From positions 1 to 56,235 of the forward strand of contig NZ_KB911624.1 in NCBI RefSeq assembly GCF_000383615.1: 56,235 nucleotides of DNA, given 5' to 3'. The notes below the pieces were generated by a model that made no database searches, had not been told where the DNA came from, and saw only the letters and a list, made by a program, of their open reading frames with translations. This document shows positions 17,275-25,833 of this stretch, piece by piece (positions within the stretch are counted from its first letter, which is position 1; each line of letters opens with the position of its first letter). A program made the translations under genes and the position numbers. This DNA is from Streptomyces canus 299MFChir4.1 (GTDB taxonomy: Bacteria; Actinomycetota; Actinomycetes; Streptomycetales; Streptomycetaceae).

Positions 17275-17320
17275 GATCTGAAACTAATACGAAACCGTAC
17301 CACCTGGAGCGGAGGATCGC

Positions 17321-17755
17321 GTGTCGGTCGACGGGGCGCAGCTGTGGACGCTGAACCAGCGGCTGCTGGCAGTCGTGATGGATGCCTGCACGGAGGAGCT
17401 GGCCGAGCTCGGGTTGGAGACGAAGGAGTTTTTCGTCCTGGCAGAGGTGGAGGCATCGCCGTACCCGGCCGAGATCGCGACCGCGCTACTGCTGCCCAAG
17501 GCGAGCGTGACGGTCTACGTCCGCAACCTCGTCACCAAGGGCTTCATCCGCCGCGAGATCGACGAGGCGGACCTGCGGCGTCATCGGCTCGTGCTGACCG
17601 ACGAGGGCACGAAAGCACGCGATCGAGCCCTTGCAGCCCTCGCGGCGGAGTACGACCGCAGGTTGGCGAGGGTCACCCCCCAGGACCGCGTTGAGCTGCA
17701 ACGCATCCTCAAAGCGATGCTCGACTCGCCCGCGTCAGCCCGTATGCGCGAGTGA
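17321..17755 (+). CDS. MarR-family transcriptional regulator
   Basis: A 144-residue winged-helix regulator. Recognition region YPAEIATALLLPKASVTVYV then RNLVTKGFIRREIDEADLRR, the wing HRLVLTDEGTKARD, and terminal dimerisation helices. GTG 17321 is preceded by GGAGGATC. It is divergent from the hydrolase-oxidoreductase operon and probably represses it and itself through the palindrome at 17254-17274. No cysteine in the DNA-binding core suggests ligand rather than thiol sensing, though that is only an inference. Confidence 0.92.
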   Translation: MSVDGAQLWTLNQRLLAVVMDACTEELAELGLETKEFFVLAEVEASPYPAEIATALLLPKASVTVYVRNLVTKGFIRREIDEADLRRHRLVLTDEGTKARDRALAALAAEYDRRLARVTPQDRVELQRILKAMLDSPASARMRE

Positions 17756-17812
17756 TTCGTCTGTCCCCTGCGCTGCTGCCCCTTCGGGCTGCGACCCCAC
17801 TTACTGATCGTT

Positions 17813-18574
17813 TCAGAATGCCTTCCGGAGTCGGCGAAGGCAGATGATTCCGCAGGCCAGCTCTAGCAGCCCTTGGTGGAGATCGGCACGGCGTTCGTAG
17901 CGGATCCGCAGCCGTTTGAACTGATGGAGCCAGGCGAATGTAGGCTCGACTACCCACCTGGTGCGCCCAAGGCCCGAGCCGTGTGCGACCCCGCGTCTGG
18001 CGATGACGGGCTTGATCCCGCGCGCCCACAACAGGCGGCGGTACTTGTCGAAGTCGTAGCCGCGGTCGGCGTACAGCCGTTTGGGCCGATTGCGGGGGCG
18101 CCCGCGCAGTCCCCGGATACGTGGGATCGCTTCCAGTAACGGGATCAGCTGCGTGACGTCGTGTCGATTTCCCCCGGTCACGGAGATGGCCAGCGGAGTG
18201 CCGTGCTGGTCGACGATCACATGGTGCTTGGAGCCAGGACGCGCACGATCGACAGGTGAAGGACCGACATGGGCTCCCCCCTTCAGCGCACGGACGTGAG
18301 AGCCGTCAATCGCGGTGTCGTCCATCGCGAGCAGTCCCCATGCTCTCAATTCACCGAGGAGAGCGTTGTGGAGGCGGGGCCAGACGCCGGCCTCGGTCCA
18401 GTCCCGAAGCCGACGCCAACTTGTCACCCCTGAGCAGCCGACGACCTGAGCAGGAACATCCCGCCACGCGACGCCCTTCCGCAGCACGTAGACGATGCCG
18501 GCCAGAGCAACTCGGTCCGGTACCGGCAACCGCCCAGGATTGCGGTACCGCCGAGAACGCCGCGGCGGGAGCAA
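17813..18574 (-). CDS. IS5-family transposase
   Basis: 253 residues from a TTG at 18574. DDE domain: AIDGSHVRALKGGAHVGPSP (first Asp), LYADRGYDFDKYRRLLWARG (second Asp), VVEPTFAWLHQFKRLRIRYE (Glu; family usually VVER, here VVEP). Upstream in the same frame SADLVPDDLWERIVPLL is clearly transposase, so the natural N terminus lies further up, but no ATG or GTG exists in that frame. The ATG at about 18632 opens MSGQDLSK in another frame, so a one-base shift may have detached the start. Activity is therefore uncertain. Confidence 0.88.
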   Translation of the reverse strand: MLPPRRSRRYRNPGRLPVPDRVALAGIVYVLRKGVAWRDVPAQVVGCSGVTSWRRLRDWTEAGVWPRLHNALLGELRAWGLLAMDDTAIDGSHVRALKGGAHVGPSPVDRARPGSKHHVIVDQHGTPLAISVTGGNRHDVTQLIPLLEAIPRIRGLRGRPRNRPKRLYADRGYDFDKYRRLLWARGIKPVIARRGVAHGSGLGRTRWVVEPTFAWLHQFKRLRIRYERRADLHQGLLELACGIICLRRLRKAF

Positions 18575-18648
18575 CGGAACTATCCGCTCCCACAGGTCAT
18601 CAGGAACAAGATCGGCAGACTTTCGACAGATCCTGCCCCGACATACCT

Positions 18649-19770
18649 TCAGCCGGGAGTCGTTACATCGGCCGGTGCCTGAAACGACCGACCCGCCCCT
18701 CGGTTTCCGAAAGCCGGATACCCCGGCAGCGGGGCCACATCCCAGCCTCCGGCGATCTCACGCAACAACAACCGCATCGTCTGCGCGAACGCCGGGAACT
18801 CCTCCAGCGTGCTCGCCACTTCCCAGCGATGCCTCAGCACCTGACGCCTCGTCGGGACCGGACGCCGAGTGCGGTGCAGCGGCTCGTCCTCCACGGTGTG
18901 AGGAAGCATCCTCACCGTCGCGTCCATCGTCCAGACCGCTATGGCCTGTCGCATGCCGGCCTGCCACACCTCGTCCTCGGCCAGCGCCGGGTACACACCG
19001 ACGAGCTCCGCGCGATACGTCTGCTCGATCTCCGTGGCGATCCCGGTCGGCAGGGTGAAGACGCACCAGCAGCTGGAGAAGGGCATCCGGCAGTACGCGG
19101 CCGTCAGGAACACCGACTGGTAGCAGGCCGCCTCGAAGTCGATCAGCCGCAGCCCCTGGGAGGTGAGCAGGTTGTTGTCAGGACAGGTATCACCCGGAGT
19201 GAAGGCCGGATACTCCTCCCCACCCGCTGTCCCGATCCGGGCCAACTCCCCGGCAAGGCCCGGAGGAACTGCGAGTCCGGCGCCGTCGAGCAGCGCGAGC
19301 AGATCGGTGGCCCTCTGCGCGATCCACGGCTCGTCCCCCCAGGACCGCATGCCCTTGTCGTACCGGGACCACAGCAGCGCGAGATCGGCACGCCGGTGCA
19401 CCGACGCGGCGGCCAGTTGCCCGAGCCCGCGGGCCCAGGCCCGCAACCCGCTCTCCGCGGCCGTCGGATCACTCCCGAGCAGAACGTCCGCCAGGGTAGG
19501 CGCGTTCCCGAGATCCGCCATGACCAGCAGGGGAACCTCGGGGTCCACACCCAGCACCTCGGGACCGGCGATCCCGAGAGACAGCCCCGCGGCCTCAGCC
19601 GTGAAGCCGCGCAGGGACTCCGGCTCGTCGCCGAACGCCTTGACGATCACACTGCCGCCACCGGCCGTTTCACAACGCAACACGGTGCTACGCGAGCTGC
19701 CACCCAGGTCGACCGGGCCGGACAACTCGAGATCCAACAGTTCGCCGGCGGCGCGCAAGATCGACTCCAC
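18649..19770 (-). CDS. Aminoglycoside-phosphotransferase-fold kinase, transposon passenger
   Basis: A 373-residue APH/choline-kinase-fold protein. ATP-lobe: TAGGGSVIVKAFGDEPES with the catalytic-pair Lys; hinge VPLLVMADLG; catalytic loop FTPGDTCPDNNLL, where the usual HGDxxxxN has Pro in place of His; metal-binding LRLIDFEAACYQS. GTG start at 19770 with no clear ribosome-binding site. Such proteins phosphorylate small hydroxylated molecules, including aminoglycosides, but the substrate cannot be inferred and resistance should not be assumed. It lies between the ends of an IS5-type element, upstream of and co-directional with the transposase. Confidence 0.8.
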   Translation of the reverse strand: MESILRAAGELLDLELSGPVDLGGSSRSTVLRCETAGGGSVIVKAFGDEPESLRGFTAEAAGLSLGIAGPEVLGVDPEVPLLVMADLGNAPTLADVLLGSDPTAAESGLRAWARGLGQLAAASVHRRADLALLWSRYDKGMRSWGDEPWIAQRATDLLALLDGAGLAVPPGLAGELARIGTAGGEEYPAFTPGDTCPDNNLLTSQGLRLIDFEAACYQSVFLTAAYCRMPFSSCWCVFTLPTGIATEIEQTYRAELVGVYPALAEDEVWQAGMRQAIAVWTMDATVRMLPHTVEDEPLHRTRRPVPTRRQVLRHRWEVASTLEEFPAFAQTMRLLLREIAGGWDVAPLPGYPAFGNRGAGRSFQAPADVTTPG

Positions 19771-19844
19771 CCCGGCATTCTGCCACCACCACCTTGGACG
19801 CCGCAGGCCGCTATGTGAACGCCAACCATTTTGAAACGATCAGT

Positions 19845-19872
19845 TAGTTCAGAGAAGGCCTTCTCTGAACTA
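19845..19872. repeat. 28-bp perfect palindrome at the transposon target
   Basis: tagttcagagaagg (19845-19858) and its exact reverse complement (19859-19872), without a loop. The first two bases are part of the TTA target duplication of the element at 17801-19846. It lies 80 bases beyond the stop of the membrane protein gene at 19952 and could serve as its terminator. Confidence 0.7.
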
Positions 19873-19951
19873 CGGCTGCTGGCCAGCTTCGCGGAGCACC
19901 CTGCGGCAGCGACGGTGTGGAGGTTGGTCGGCATCGCCTCGCCTGCGACCT

Positions 19952-20809
19952 CTATGGGTGTTCGCTGAGTTGGAGGAGGCCGGCGAGAGAGAAACACAAG
20001 GCGCCGGTGAGAGTGCCCCAGTTGGCGATGTCGGCGTTGACGAGGCTGTCGGTGGCAGGGCGGGTGTAGGCAGCGAGCGCAGAGACCATGAAGAGGGCGG
20101 AACCGAGTTGGTTCACGGCCACGATCCGCCAGCCGAGGCTGTGCGGGCGGAGGCAGGGCCGGCCGTGGCAGAGCTCGACGAAGCCCAGGTGGCCGGAGAC
20201 CAGGAAGAGGGCACAGCCGATCACGTTGGGCACCCAGATCAGCCGGTTGACCTGGTGGACGTTCAGGCCCTGCAGGAAGGAGTCCAGCAGGTCGACGGCG
20301 AAGACGAGGGTGCCTGCAAACAGGACGAACGTGCTCAGCCAGTCCACCCGCATCGGTTCGTAACTCCACCACCGCCAGCGGCCGGTGACCAGTCGGCCTT
20401 CGCCGCCGCCTTCGTGGCGGGGCGCGTTGATCACCTGGAGCAGTGAGACGTACCCGCCGGTGGTGAAGAACAGGCCGCCCGCGAAGTAGATCGAGGCGCA
20501 TGCGGTGGCGTTGCCGGAGCCGAACTGGGCGACGGCCGCGCCGGCGGCGAAGAGGGCCCCGCCGATGACGAAGGCGATCGCCGCGATGGTGTTGAGTCTG
20601 TGCAGGCGGGCGATGGCGACGGCGTCTGCACGGATGTGCTGGGTTGCCGTCATGCCGTGGGGGCGGACGGCGAGAACGCCGCGTCGGCGCGCGAGCCGGG
20701 ACTCCCACACGGCGGTGCCGCCGCCGGGAGGGTGCCAGGTGAGCCGGGTGGTGAACGGTCCCGCGCCCTCGGCGCGCTGCTCAGGCTGTACCACGGGCCG
20801 AGCCTCCAT
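19952..20809 (-). CDS. Multi-pass membrane protein (YrhK-like domain?)
   Basis: 285 residues. A soluble N-terminal 60 residues is followed by about seven hydrophobic helices: TIAAIAFVIGGALFAAGAAV, IYFAGGLFFTTGGYVSLLQV, LSTFVLFAGTLVFAVDLL, LIWVPNVIGCALFLVSGHL, WRIVAVNQLGSALFMVSALA and TLTGALCFSLAGLLQL. The repeated G-x-x-F pattern suggests a YrhK-type domain; this is tentative. The start ATG overlaps the end of the frameshifted membrane gene upstream, so they were probably co-transcribed. Function unknown. Confidence 0.7.
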   Translation of the reverse strand: MEARPVVQPEQRAEGAGPFTTRLTWHPPGGGTAVWESRLARRRGVLAVRPHGMTATQHIRADAVAIARLHRLNTIAAIAFVIGGALFAAGAAVAQFGSGNATACASIYFAGGLFFTTGGYVSLLQVINAPRHEGGGEGRLVTGRWRWWSYEPMRVDWLSTFVLFAGTLVFAVDLLDSFLQGLNVHQVNRLIWVPNVIGCALFLVSGHLGFVELCHGRPCLRPHSLGWRIVAVNQLGSALFMVSALAAYTRPATDSLVNADIANWGTLTGALCFSLAGLLQLSEHP

Positions 20810-22108
20810 ATTCGAGCGGGAGGGAAAGACGGGGGAGACGCCGTCGGTCCGAGCCGTCGCTGCAGCCTGCGGGGGTGGTGTGGCCTGGTGCCTGGCCTGC
20901 TCGGTCTGGGCGGCGGGATGCGGGGCGCGGCCGGTTCATGCGGGTGGGATGGCGGCGATGCCGCCCTCTTCTTCGGGGCTGATGGGTGGGCGTCGTTTGG
21001 TGCCGCGCCACCACAGCAGGCCCGTAGGTGGAGATGGTGACCAACGCGGCTCCGACGACGACGTAGATGCTCAGGACGACGAACTGCTGGGTGATGGCGT
21101 TGCCGTCGAAGTACAGGGTGTTGCGGACCAGGGGTGCCCCGTTCCACGGAGTCAGAACGGGGCCGAGGTACTGCCAGAAGGCCGGCAGGTAGGCGGTTCC
21201 GTTGACTCCGCCGGTGGAGGGGTTGCCGAAGAGGACGACGATGACGACAGTGAGCAGGGTGCCGATCGGGCCGATCAGGCTCTGAAGCGTTGCGGCGAGC
21301 AGCGCGACGGCCAGGCACATGAGGGTGAACTCTCCCCATAGGGGCCAGAAGTTGGTGTCGACGTCCGGGTGTGCGCCGAGGATCGGACCAATGATCACGT
21401 CGAAGACCAGGCCGGCGATGACCGCGTAGCCGATGAGGCTGAGAACGCGGCGGCGGGCTGACGCCGTGCCGGTGCGCTGCACGGCGAGAGTGGAGCCCAG
21501 GTAGCCGGCCACGAGCAGCGCGAACACCGCGATACCTGGGACGACGCCGAGCGGACCCTGCTTGGGAAGTCTGTTGGTCACCTTGAAGGCGAGATGTTGG
21601 CCCTCGCCCTTGGCGGCCTTCTCGTAGAGAGCGGGCATCTGGCCGGGGGCGACCAGGCTCGCGGCCTCGGCGATCACCACGGTGTGCTCTGTGCCACGAA
21701 GCCGCCGTAGATCTCCGTGCGGTTGGCGGCGTCCTCCAGGGCGGCCTGGTCCTTGTAGTGGTGGATCTTCAGCGAGATGTGTTCCTGGACGGCTGTGGTC
21801 AGCGGTGAACTGCCGGTCACGCCCCACGGAAGGTTGTGGGCGACCACGGCGTGCTGCGCCGACACGTAGGTCGTGACCATGATGGAGGCCATCACCAGGG
21901 CGATCAGCAGGCCGCTGATCAACGCCCGCCAGGACGGCGGCCTCGGTCCCTCATCAGGTCCCCTTGACTCGGTACGTCCTCCTCCCGACCCGCCGGGGGC
22001 CAGCTGCGCCGGGCTCTTCGCGCCGGGGGCCGTGGGCACAGGCGACGCGGCACTGTCCCCGGCGCTGCGGTCTGCGTTCCGGCCGGAGTAACCTCCTGCG
22101 TCGCTCAT
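20781..22108 (-). pseudogene. DUF3533/ABC-2-like membrane protein split by a frameshift
   Basis: The 5' part (from ATG 22108) gives a Pro/Gly-rich cytoplasmic head, the helix WRALISGLLIALVMASIMVT and an extracellular domain (VAHNLPWGVTGSSPLTTAVQ, YKDQAALEDAANRTEIYGGF), stopping at 21674. The next frame resumes at once with GTEHTVVIAEAASLVAPGQM and continues through five more membrane helices (LGVVPGIAVFALLVAGYLGS, YAVIAGLVFDVIIGPIL, TLMCLAVALLAATLQSLIGP, IGTLLTVVIVVLFGNP, FVVLSIYVVVGAALVTIS). The layout is that of DUF3533/YhgE-like exporters. One missing base near 21690 separates the halves; a sequencing error is possible. Confidence 0.75.
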
Positions 22109-22208
22109 GGCTTTTCCCTGCCTGTGTGCACTGAGGGCGCTTGGGGCTCCTCGTTTCACACGCCCCTGAACACGCAGCGACTCTGCCAGAGCGGACCGTG
22201 CAAAACAG

Positions 22209-22451
22209 TCATTTTGTGAGCGTTTTATCCATTTCGGTCCGACAGTCGAGCAGTCCCTGACTCGGGTTTGGATCCCGAGTCTCACGTACACAGGACTCGC
22301 CAGGCTCGCGGACCGCACGTTCGCCCGGTGCGACCGTGTAGTTGGCGGCGAGCAGGTCTTGGACGGCGAAGACCGTCACGTCGTCGGCGGCCGCGACCTC
22401 GACGACGGCCAGCCCCGGCTGCTCGACGTGCGCGTCGTGGATCGGTCTCAT
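22209..22451 (-). CDS. DUF6207 family protein
   Basis: 80 residues. MRPIHDAHVEQPGLAVVEVA, ADDVTVFAVQDLLAANY and a C-terminal Arg/Glu-rich part with REPGE match the small Streptomyces DUF6207 family, in which an N-terminal AHV..PGL.V..VAA.D pattern is constant. No function is known. ATG 22451 was chosen over 22460 because the family begins with M-x-PI. The C terminus (about 20 residues) is not family-like and may be altered. Confidence 0.7.
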   Translation of the reverse strand: MRPIHDAHVEQPGLAVVEVAAADDVTVFAVQDLLAANYTVAPGERAVREPGESCVRETRDPNPSQGLLDCRTEMDKTLTK

Positions 22452-22960
22452 GCCCAGCATGACCTGCCCGCGCCTGTGAAGGCTTTGGCGATCGCGCGGC
22501 TTTCACCCGTCCGGGAACGAGAGTCGGCACGGGAATCCACGGCGGTGGACACCCCGTCCACGGGGCCGACCACGGCAGGCCAGGGAGCTATTGGACCGCT
22601 GGCATGTGACTCGCTGCGCAGACTCACGTCACTGGAGGCGTACGCACCGCAACCCGGTGCACCGGCAGGGCCGAGTTCGCGCAGGTGTCGTCGCCGTCCC
22701 AAGTGGTCTCGGCTGGTCTCGGCTATCCGAGACTTGGGTGCGTGCAGGTGTACTGGCAGCTGGACTACACGCTGCTGTTCGGTGAGTTCGTTCGACACTG
22801 AACGAAACCTGGGCTCGTACTACACACGGCAGGGCGTCAGCGTGCTGGGACCGCGGCAGGCGATCGACGTCGGCTCCCTGCTCACGGGCGGCCCGCTGTA
22901 CCTCGGAGCAGGCCCGGGTCTGACGTTCTTCCACCGGTGGCGGCAGCAGGAGAGGTAAAG
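22452..22960. other. Stretch with unassigned fragments
   Basis: On the + strand, VQVYWQLDYTLLFGEFVRH (ending near 22800) and, in another frame, QGVSVLGPRQAIDVGSLL then GPLYLGAGPGLTFFHRW (ending 22958) look like pieces of one frameshifted gene. I recognise no family. No other feature is supported. Confidence 0.3.
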
Positions 22961-22988
22961 GGGTGAGGCCGCCGCGGCGGCCTCACCC
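22961..22988. terminator. Bidirectional hairpin terminator
   Basis: gggtgaggccgccg (22961-22974) and its exact reverse complement (22975-22988) make a 28-bp perfect palindrome between a + strand frame ending at 22958 and the stop of the - strand gene at 23009. Location between converging ends fits a two-way terminator. Confidence 0.65.
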
Positions 22989-23008
22989 GGGAGTCCATCG
23001 GGCGGGCT

Positions 23009-23698
23009 TCAGACCAGGAAGGCAGGAGTGGGGTTCCGAAGCGGTCGGTCGACGTTCTTCATCAGTGGCATCACCCGCTCATGAGTGTCTCCCGCACGGT
23101 CGAGCACCGTGACTTTCACGTGGAGGTCTTGGACCTCCTGCATGGCTCGTTCTGAGAGCCAGCCGATACCGGTCGGGTGGCCGGCACTGATGAAGGCTCC
23201 GCGTCCCAGGTGCTTGAAGTCGAAGTGCTCGCCTTTCGCCAACTGCCGGTTCTTGATGGCCGCCACCACTTCCTCTTGGGGCATCCAGTGGCCGGGGTTG
23301 GCCGCCCAGGCAGCGATCGCGGCAGGGCTGAACACGATCCAGTAAGCCACGTTTCTGATCACGGCCACGTCCTGCGATCCGTTGGCGAGCTGGAACGCCC
23401 ACACCAGTCCGCCGGTGGGGGAGCGGTCGTACACGGCACCGACCGAACTGAGCGACGGCTTGACCGTCTGCGCGTACTGGGCTCGGGCGAGCGCGACTCC
23501 TCCCGTTCCCAGCACCGCGGTCACAGCGCTGCCGGTGTCCAGTAGATGGAGTTTCCACGGCCACGACCGTGCGACATGACCGGGCAGATTCTCCTTGACC
23601 AGGCAGAAGACCAGAAGGCTGACCGCGATCGCGGTCAGGATCCACAACAACCGGGAGAACAACCAACTGCGGTGCACGACACGCTGCTCTGTCTCCAC
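23009..23698 (-). CDS. Hypothetical membrane-anchored protein
   Basis: 229 residues from GTG 23698, preceded by GGGAGGATCG. One strong helix near the N terminus (LLWILTAIAVSLLVFCLV), a second shorter hydrophobic stretch (DTGSAVTAVLGTGGVALARA), then a mostly beta soluble domain (LVWAFQLANGSQDVAVIRNV) of about 140 residues. No family recognised. Nothing in the context explains its role; it faces the pyrE-like gene across about 235 bases. Confidence 0.6.
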   Translation of the reverse strand: METEQRVVHRSWLFSRLLWILTAIAVSLLVFCLVKENLPGHVARSWPWKLHLLDTGSAVTAVLGTGGVALARAQYAQTVKPSLSSVGAVYDRSPTGGLVWAFQLANGSQDVAVIRNVAYWIVFSPAAIAAWAANPGHWMPQEEVVAAIKNRQLAKGEHFDFKHLGRGAFISAGHPTGIGWLSERAMQEVQDLHVKVTVLDRAGDTHERVMPLMKNVDRPLRNPTPAFLV

Positions 23699-23934
23699 CG
23701 ATCCTCCCGGCTTCCAGGAGCGGATCCGGCCTGCCCGGATCCTGTTCGGCTCCTAAGACGACCACGGTCACGATTCGGTTTTCCAGCGACGGCGGTAGGG
23801 TGGCTTTAATGGTCTGATTCGGGGTCTGCCACAAGTTCCGTGAGCCGACTAGGTTCGGTGATCGCCAATCTCACCGTTTGTTGGGAGACTCACCGACCGG
23901 CCAGAGGTTCGGTCGGCTGAGACACTTCGGTCCT

Positions 23935-24459
23935 GTGACGACTTCAGAGCTTGCTCGCCAGATCCATGCCGCATCCCATCTGACCGGTGATTTCGTACTC
24001 CGCTCGGGACGTAGGGCCTCGGAGTACTTCGACAAGTACCGCTTCGAAGGTGACCCTGTTCTCCTCGATGCCATCGCCCAGGCAATGGCATCGCTCGTGC
24101 CGAACGGTACGGAGGTGCTGGCGGGCCTTGAGATGGGTGGTATCCCGGTCGTCACCGCGCTCGGCCGACACACCGGCCTTCCCTGCGCCATTGTCCGTAA
24201 ACAGGCCAAGTCGTATGGAACGCGCCGCCTGGCTGAAGGCGCGGACATCGCTGGGCGCCGAGTGCTGGTCGTAGAGGACGTCGTCACTAGCGGTGGTCAG
24301 ATCGTCTTGTCCACCGCCGAGTTGCGTGCCCTGGGTGCGGACGTTCGCGAGGCGCTCTGCGTCATCGACCGTCAACAGGGCGGGACCGAGACGCTTGCGG
24401 CCGAACAAATCCGCCTTCTGTCACTCCTGACCGCAGATGATCTGAGAACTACTGCCTGA
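23935..24459 (+). CDS. pyrE: Orotate phosphoribosyltransferase-like protein
   Basis: 174 residues from GTG 23935. It adds phosphoribose from PRPP to orotate in pyrimidine synthesis if it is a true PyrE. Visible: HLTGDFVLRSGRRASEYFDK (orotate/PRPP N-terminal region), LEMGGIPVVTAL, AIVRKQAKSYGTRRLAEGAD (catalytic flexible loop), and the PRPP-binding RVLVVEDVVTSGGQ. Length matches PyrE. It lies alone in an accessory region with no pyr genes, so it may be a second copy. The frame runs upstream to 23878 without family match. Confidence 0.85.
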   Translation: MTTSELARQIHAASHLTGDFVLRSGRRASEYFDKYRFEGDPVLLDAIAQAMASLVPNGTEVLAGLEMGGIPVVTALGRHTGLPCAIVRKQAKSYGTRRLAEGADIAGRRVLVVEDVVTSGGQIVLSTAELRALGADVREALCVIDRQQGGTETLAAEQIRLLSLLTADDLRTTA

Positions 24460-24472
24460 GGCAGGGTGCCCA

Positions 24473-25094
24473 TCAGGTGAGGAGAACTCGCTTCCGTAGC
24501 AGGGCGAAGCCGGCGCGGCCGAACATCTGCCGCTTGAGCATCTTGATCCGGTTGACTGCTCCTTCGACCGGGCCGGAGTTCCAGTCCGCGGTCAGGCCGG
24601 CTGTCACTGCATCGAAGTCGCTGTGCAGGCCGACGGCAAAGCTGCTGATGCCGGGCAGGTAACAGCAGGTCGAGGACTTGGTGGGTCTCAGCGTCGATCA
24701 CGACCGTTCCGTAGACGTGCCCACGCCGCAACGCGAAGTCGTCCACGCCGACGACGCGGGGGCGCGTCACGGTCGGGTCGGGCAGGTCCATCACCCGGCG
24801 CGGCGGCGTGGTGCGGCTGGTGGCGATGCCCATGAGCTGGGCGAGACGGGCGCCAGCCCGGCCAGCCAGATCCAGACCGATCGCGCCCATCGTCTGCCGC
24901 AGCCGCTCAGTGACCCGGCCGTGGCGGCGGGTCAGTCCGGGCACCTGCTCCACGAACGTGCGTCGGCCGCATACCGTGGCCGTGCAGAAGAACCGCCGGA
25001 CCCGTAAGACGAGTTGTGCGTTTCGCCCAGCCGCGGGTAGGTCTGCGGGAAACCGCAGGTAGGAGCTGTGGACGCGTTGCGCCGCCCTAGCCAT
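24473..25094 (-). pseudogene. ISL3-family transposase relic with large internal deletion
   Basis: The 5' part holds the zinc-finger-end and start of the catalytic domain (FFCTATVCGRRTFVEQVPGL, RVVGVDDFALRRGHVYGTVV). After DLLLPAR the frame changes and jumps to the extreme C terminus, WNSGPVEGAVNRIKMLKRQM and FGRAGFALLRKRVLLT. About 200 residues of the DDE domain are missing. Inactive ISL3 (IS204/IS1165-like) copy. Confidence 0.85.
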
Positions 25095-25833
25095 CCGAGT
25101 GCGGTGAACACGTCATCGACGTCTCCCCGTCCCGGTCACGGCGCCCCGCCGCGAGCGCGGTCACCGCGGGCGGCACACCGCGGCGTTCGCGTTGATCGGC
25201 TGCCCGTCCGCACCGGCCGACCGGCGCCCCTGGCGTGGCCGCCATCGAGGGAGGGATCGAGAGGTGTACGGCCGCTGTACCGAGACGCACCACGTCTGTA
25301 TCCGACGGGCGACAAGATCAGCCGCCACGACTGCCCCCGTGCGGCGTCCTCCTGCAGGGTGTGGCCTCCGGCCGCAGCCGGAGGCCGGTACCGCTGTCCC
25401 ATTGACAGGTTCGTGGGCACCCTCGGCCAGACCGGTGTTCAGCTCGACCGCGCCCCGCGCCCCGCGCCTCCCGGCGCATTCGGCCGCTGGAAGCACGTCG
25501 ACGAGCCGGGCGAATTCGCCGTGGAACGTCTGGAGCGCGTGGCCGGACACCACGCATTCTCGGGACGGGCTGCGTGGTGTCCGGCCACGCGCTCCAGACC
25601 TTCATCTCGACCGTCTGCCGGGCTGGACGGCCTGGTCAGGCGTTGGTCCGGTCCTCGAAGGTGTTGATCGCCACATCCGCCTGGCGCGGCCGCAAGAAAC
25701 TGGGCCTGCTCCGGATTGCGGGAGCGGGGGCGCTTCGCCCTGACTCGGGTGCAGGGTCCGACCGTGAAGACGTTGCCATGGACCGCGGACGGGGCCTTGC
25801 GCGGATCGGGCGGCCAGGCGGGTCTCCTCCGGC
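25095..25833. other. Long gap without a recognisable gene
   Basis: About 740 bases. Both strands are open over long stretches through GC bias, but no family, motif or good start is visible. It contains the 29-nt-arm inverted repeat described separately. Confidence 0.5.
25528..25599. repeat. Perfect 29-nt inverted repeat with 14-nt loop
   Basis: 25528-25556 (starts gtctggagcgcgtggccgga) and 25571-25599 are exact reverse complements; the loop is ttctcgggacgggc. Three further outer bases pair after one mismatch. Both arms can be read as the same peptide start (MVSGHALQTF) on opposite strands, so one arm is an inverted copy of the other. Confidence 0.85.

Larger units (their letters stand above)
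17801..19846 (-). mobile_element. IS5-family (IS1031-type) element with a passenger gene
   Basis: Ends CTGATCGTTTCAGAATG (17804-17820) and, inverted, CATTTTGAAACGATCAG (19827-19843) match at 16 of 17 positions. TTA lies directly outside both ends (17801-17803 and 19844-19846), a 3-bp target duplication of the TNA kind known for the IS1031 group. The unit holds two genes on the same strand: a phosphotransferase (18649-19770) and the transposase (17813-18574), whose stop lies inside the left end. Ordinary IS1031-type elements are about 0.85-0.95 kb; this one is 2.04 kb because of the passenger. It has inserted at the edge of a 28-bp palindrome. Confidence 0.82.

Noticed and set aside
18649..19770. 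Naming the passenger kinase an aminoglycoside-resistance gene
   Set aside because: Only the fold is visible; HGD is changed to PGD, and no substrate can be read.
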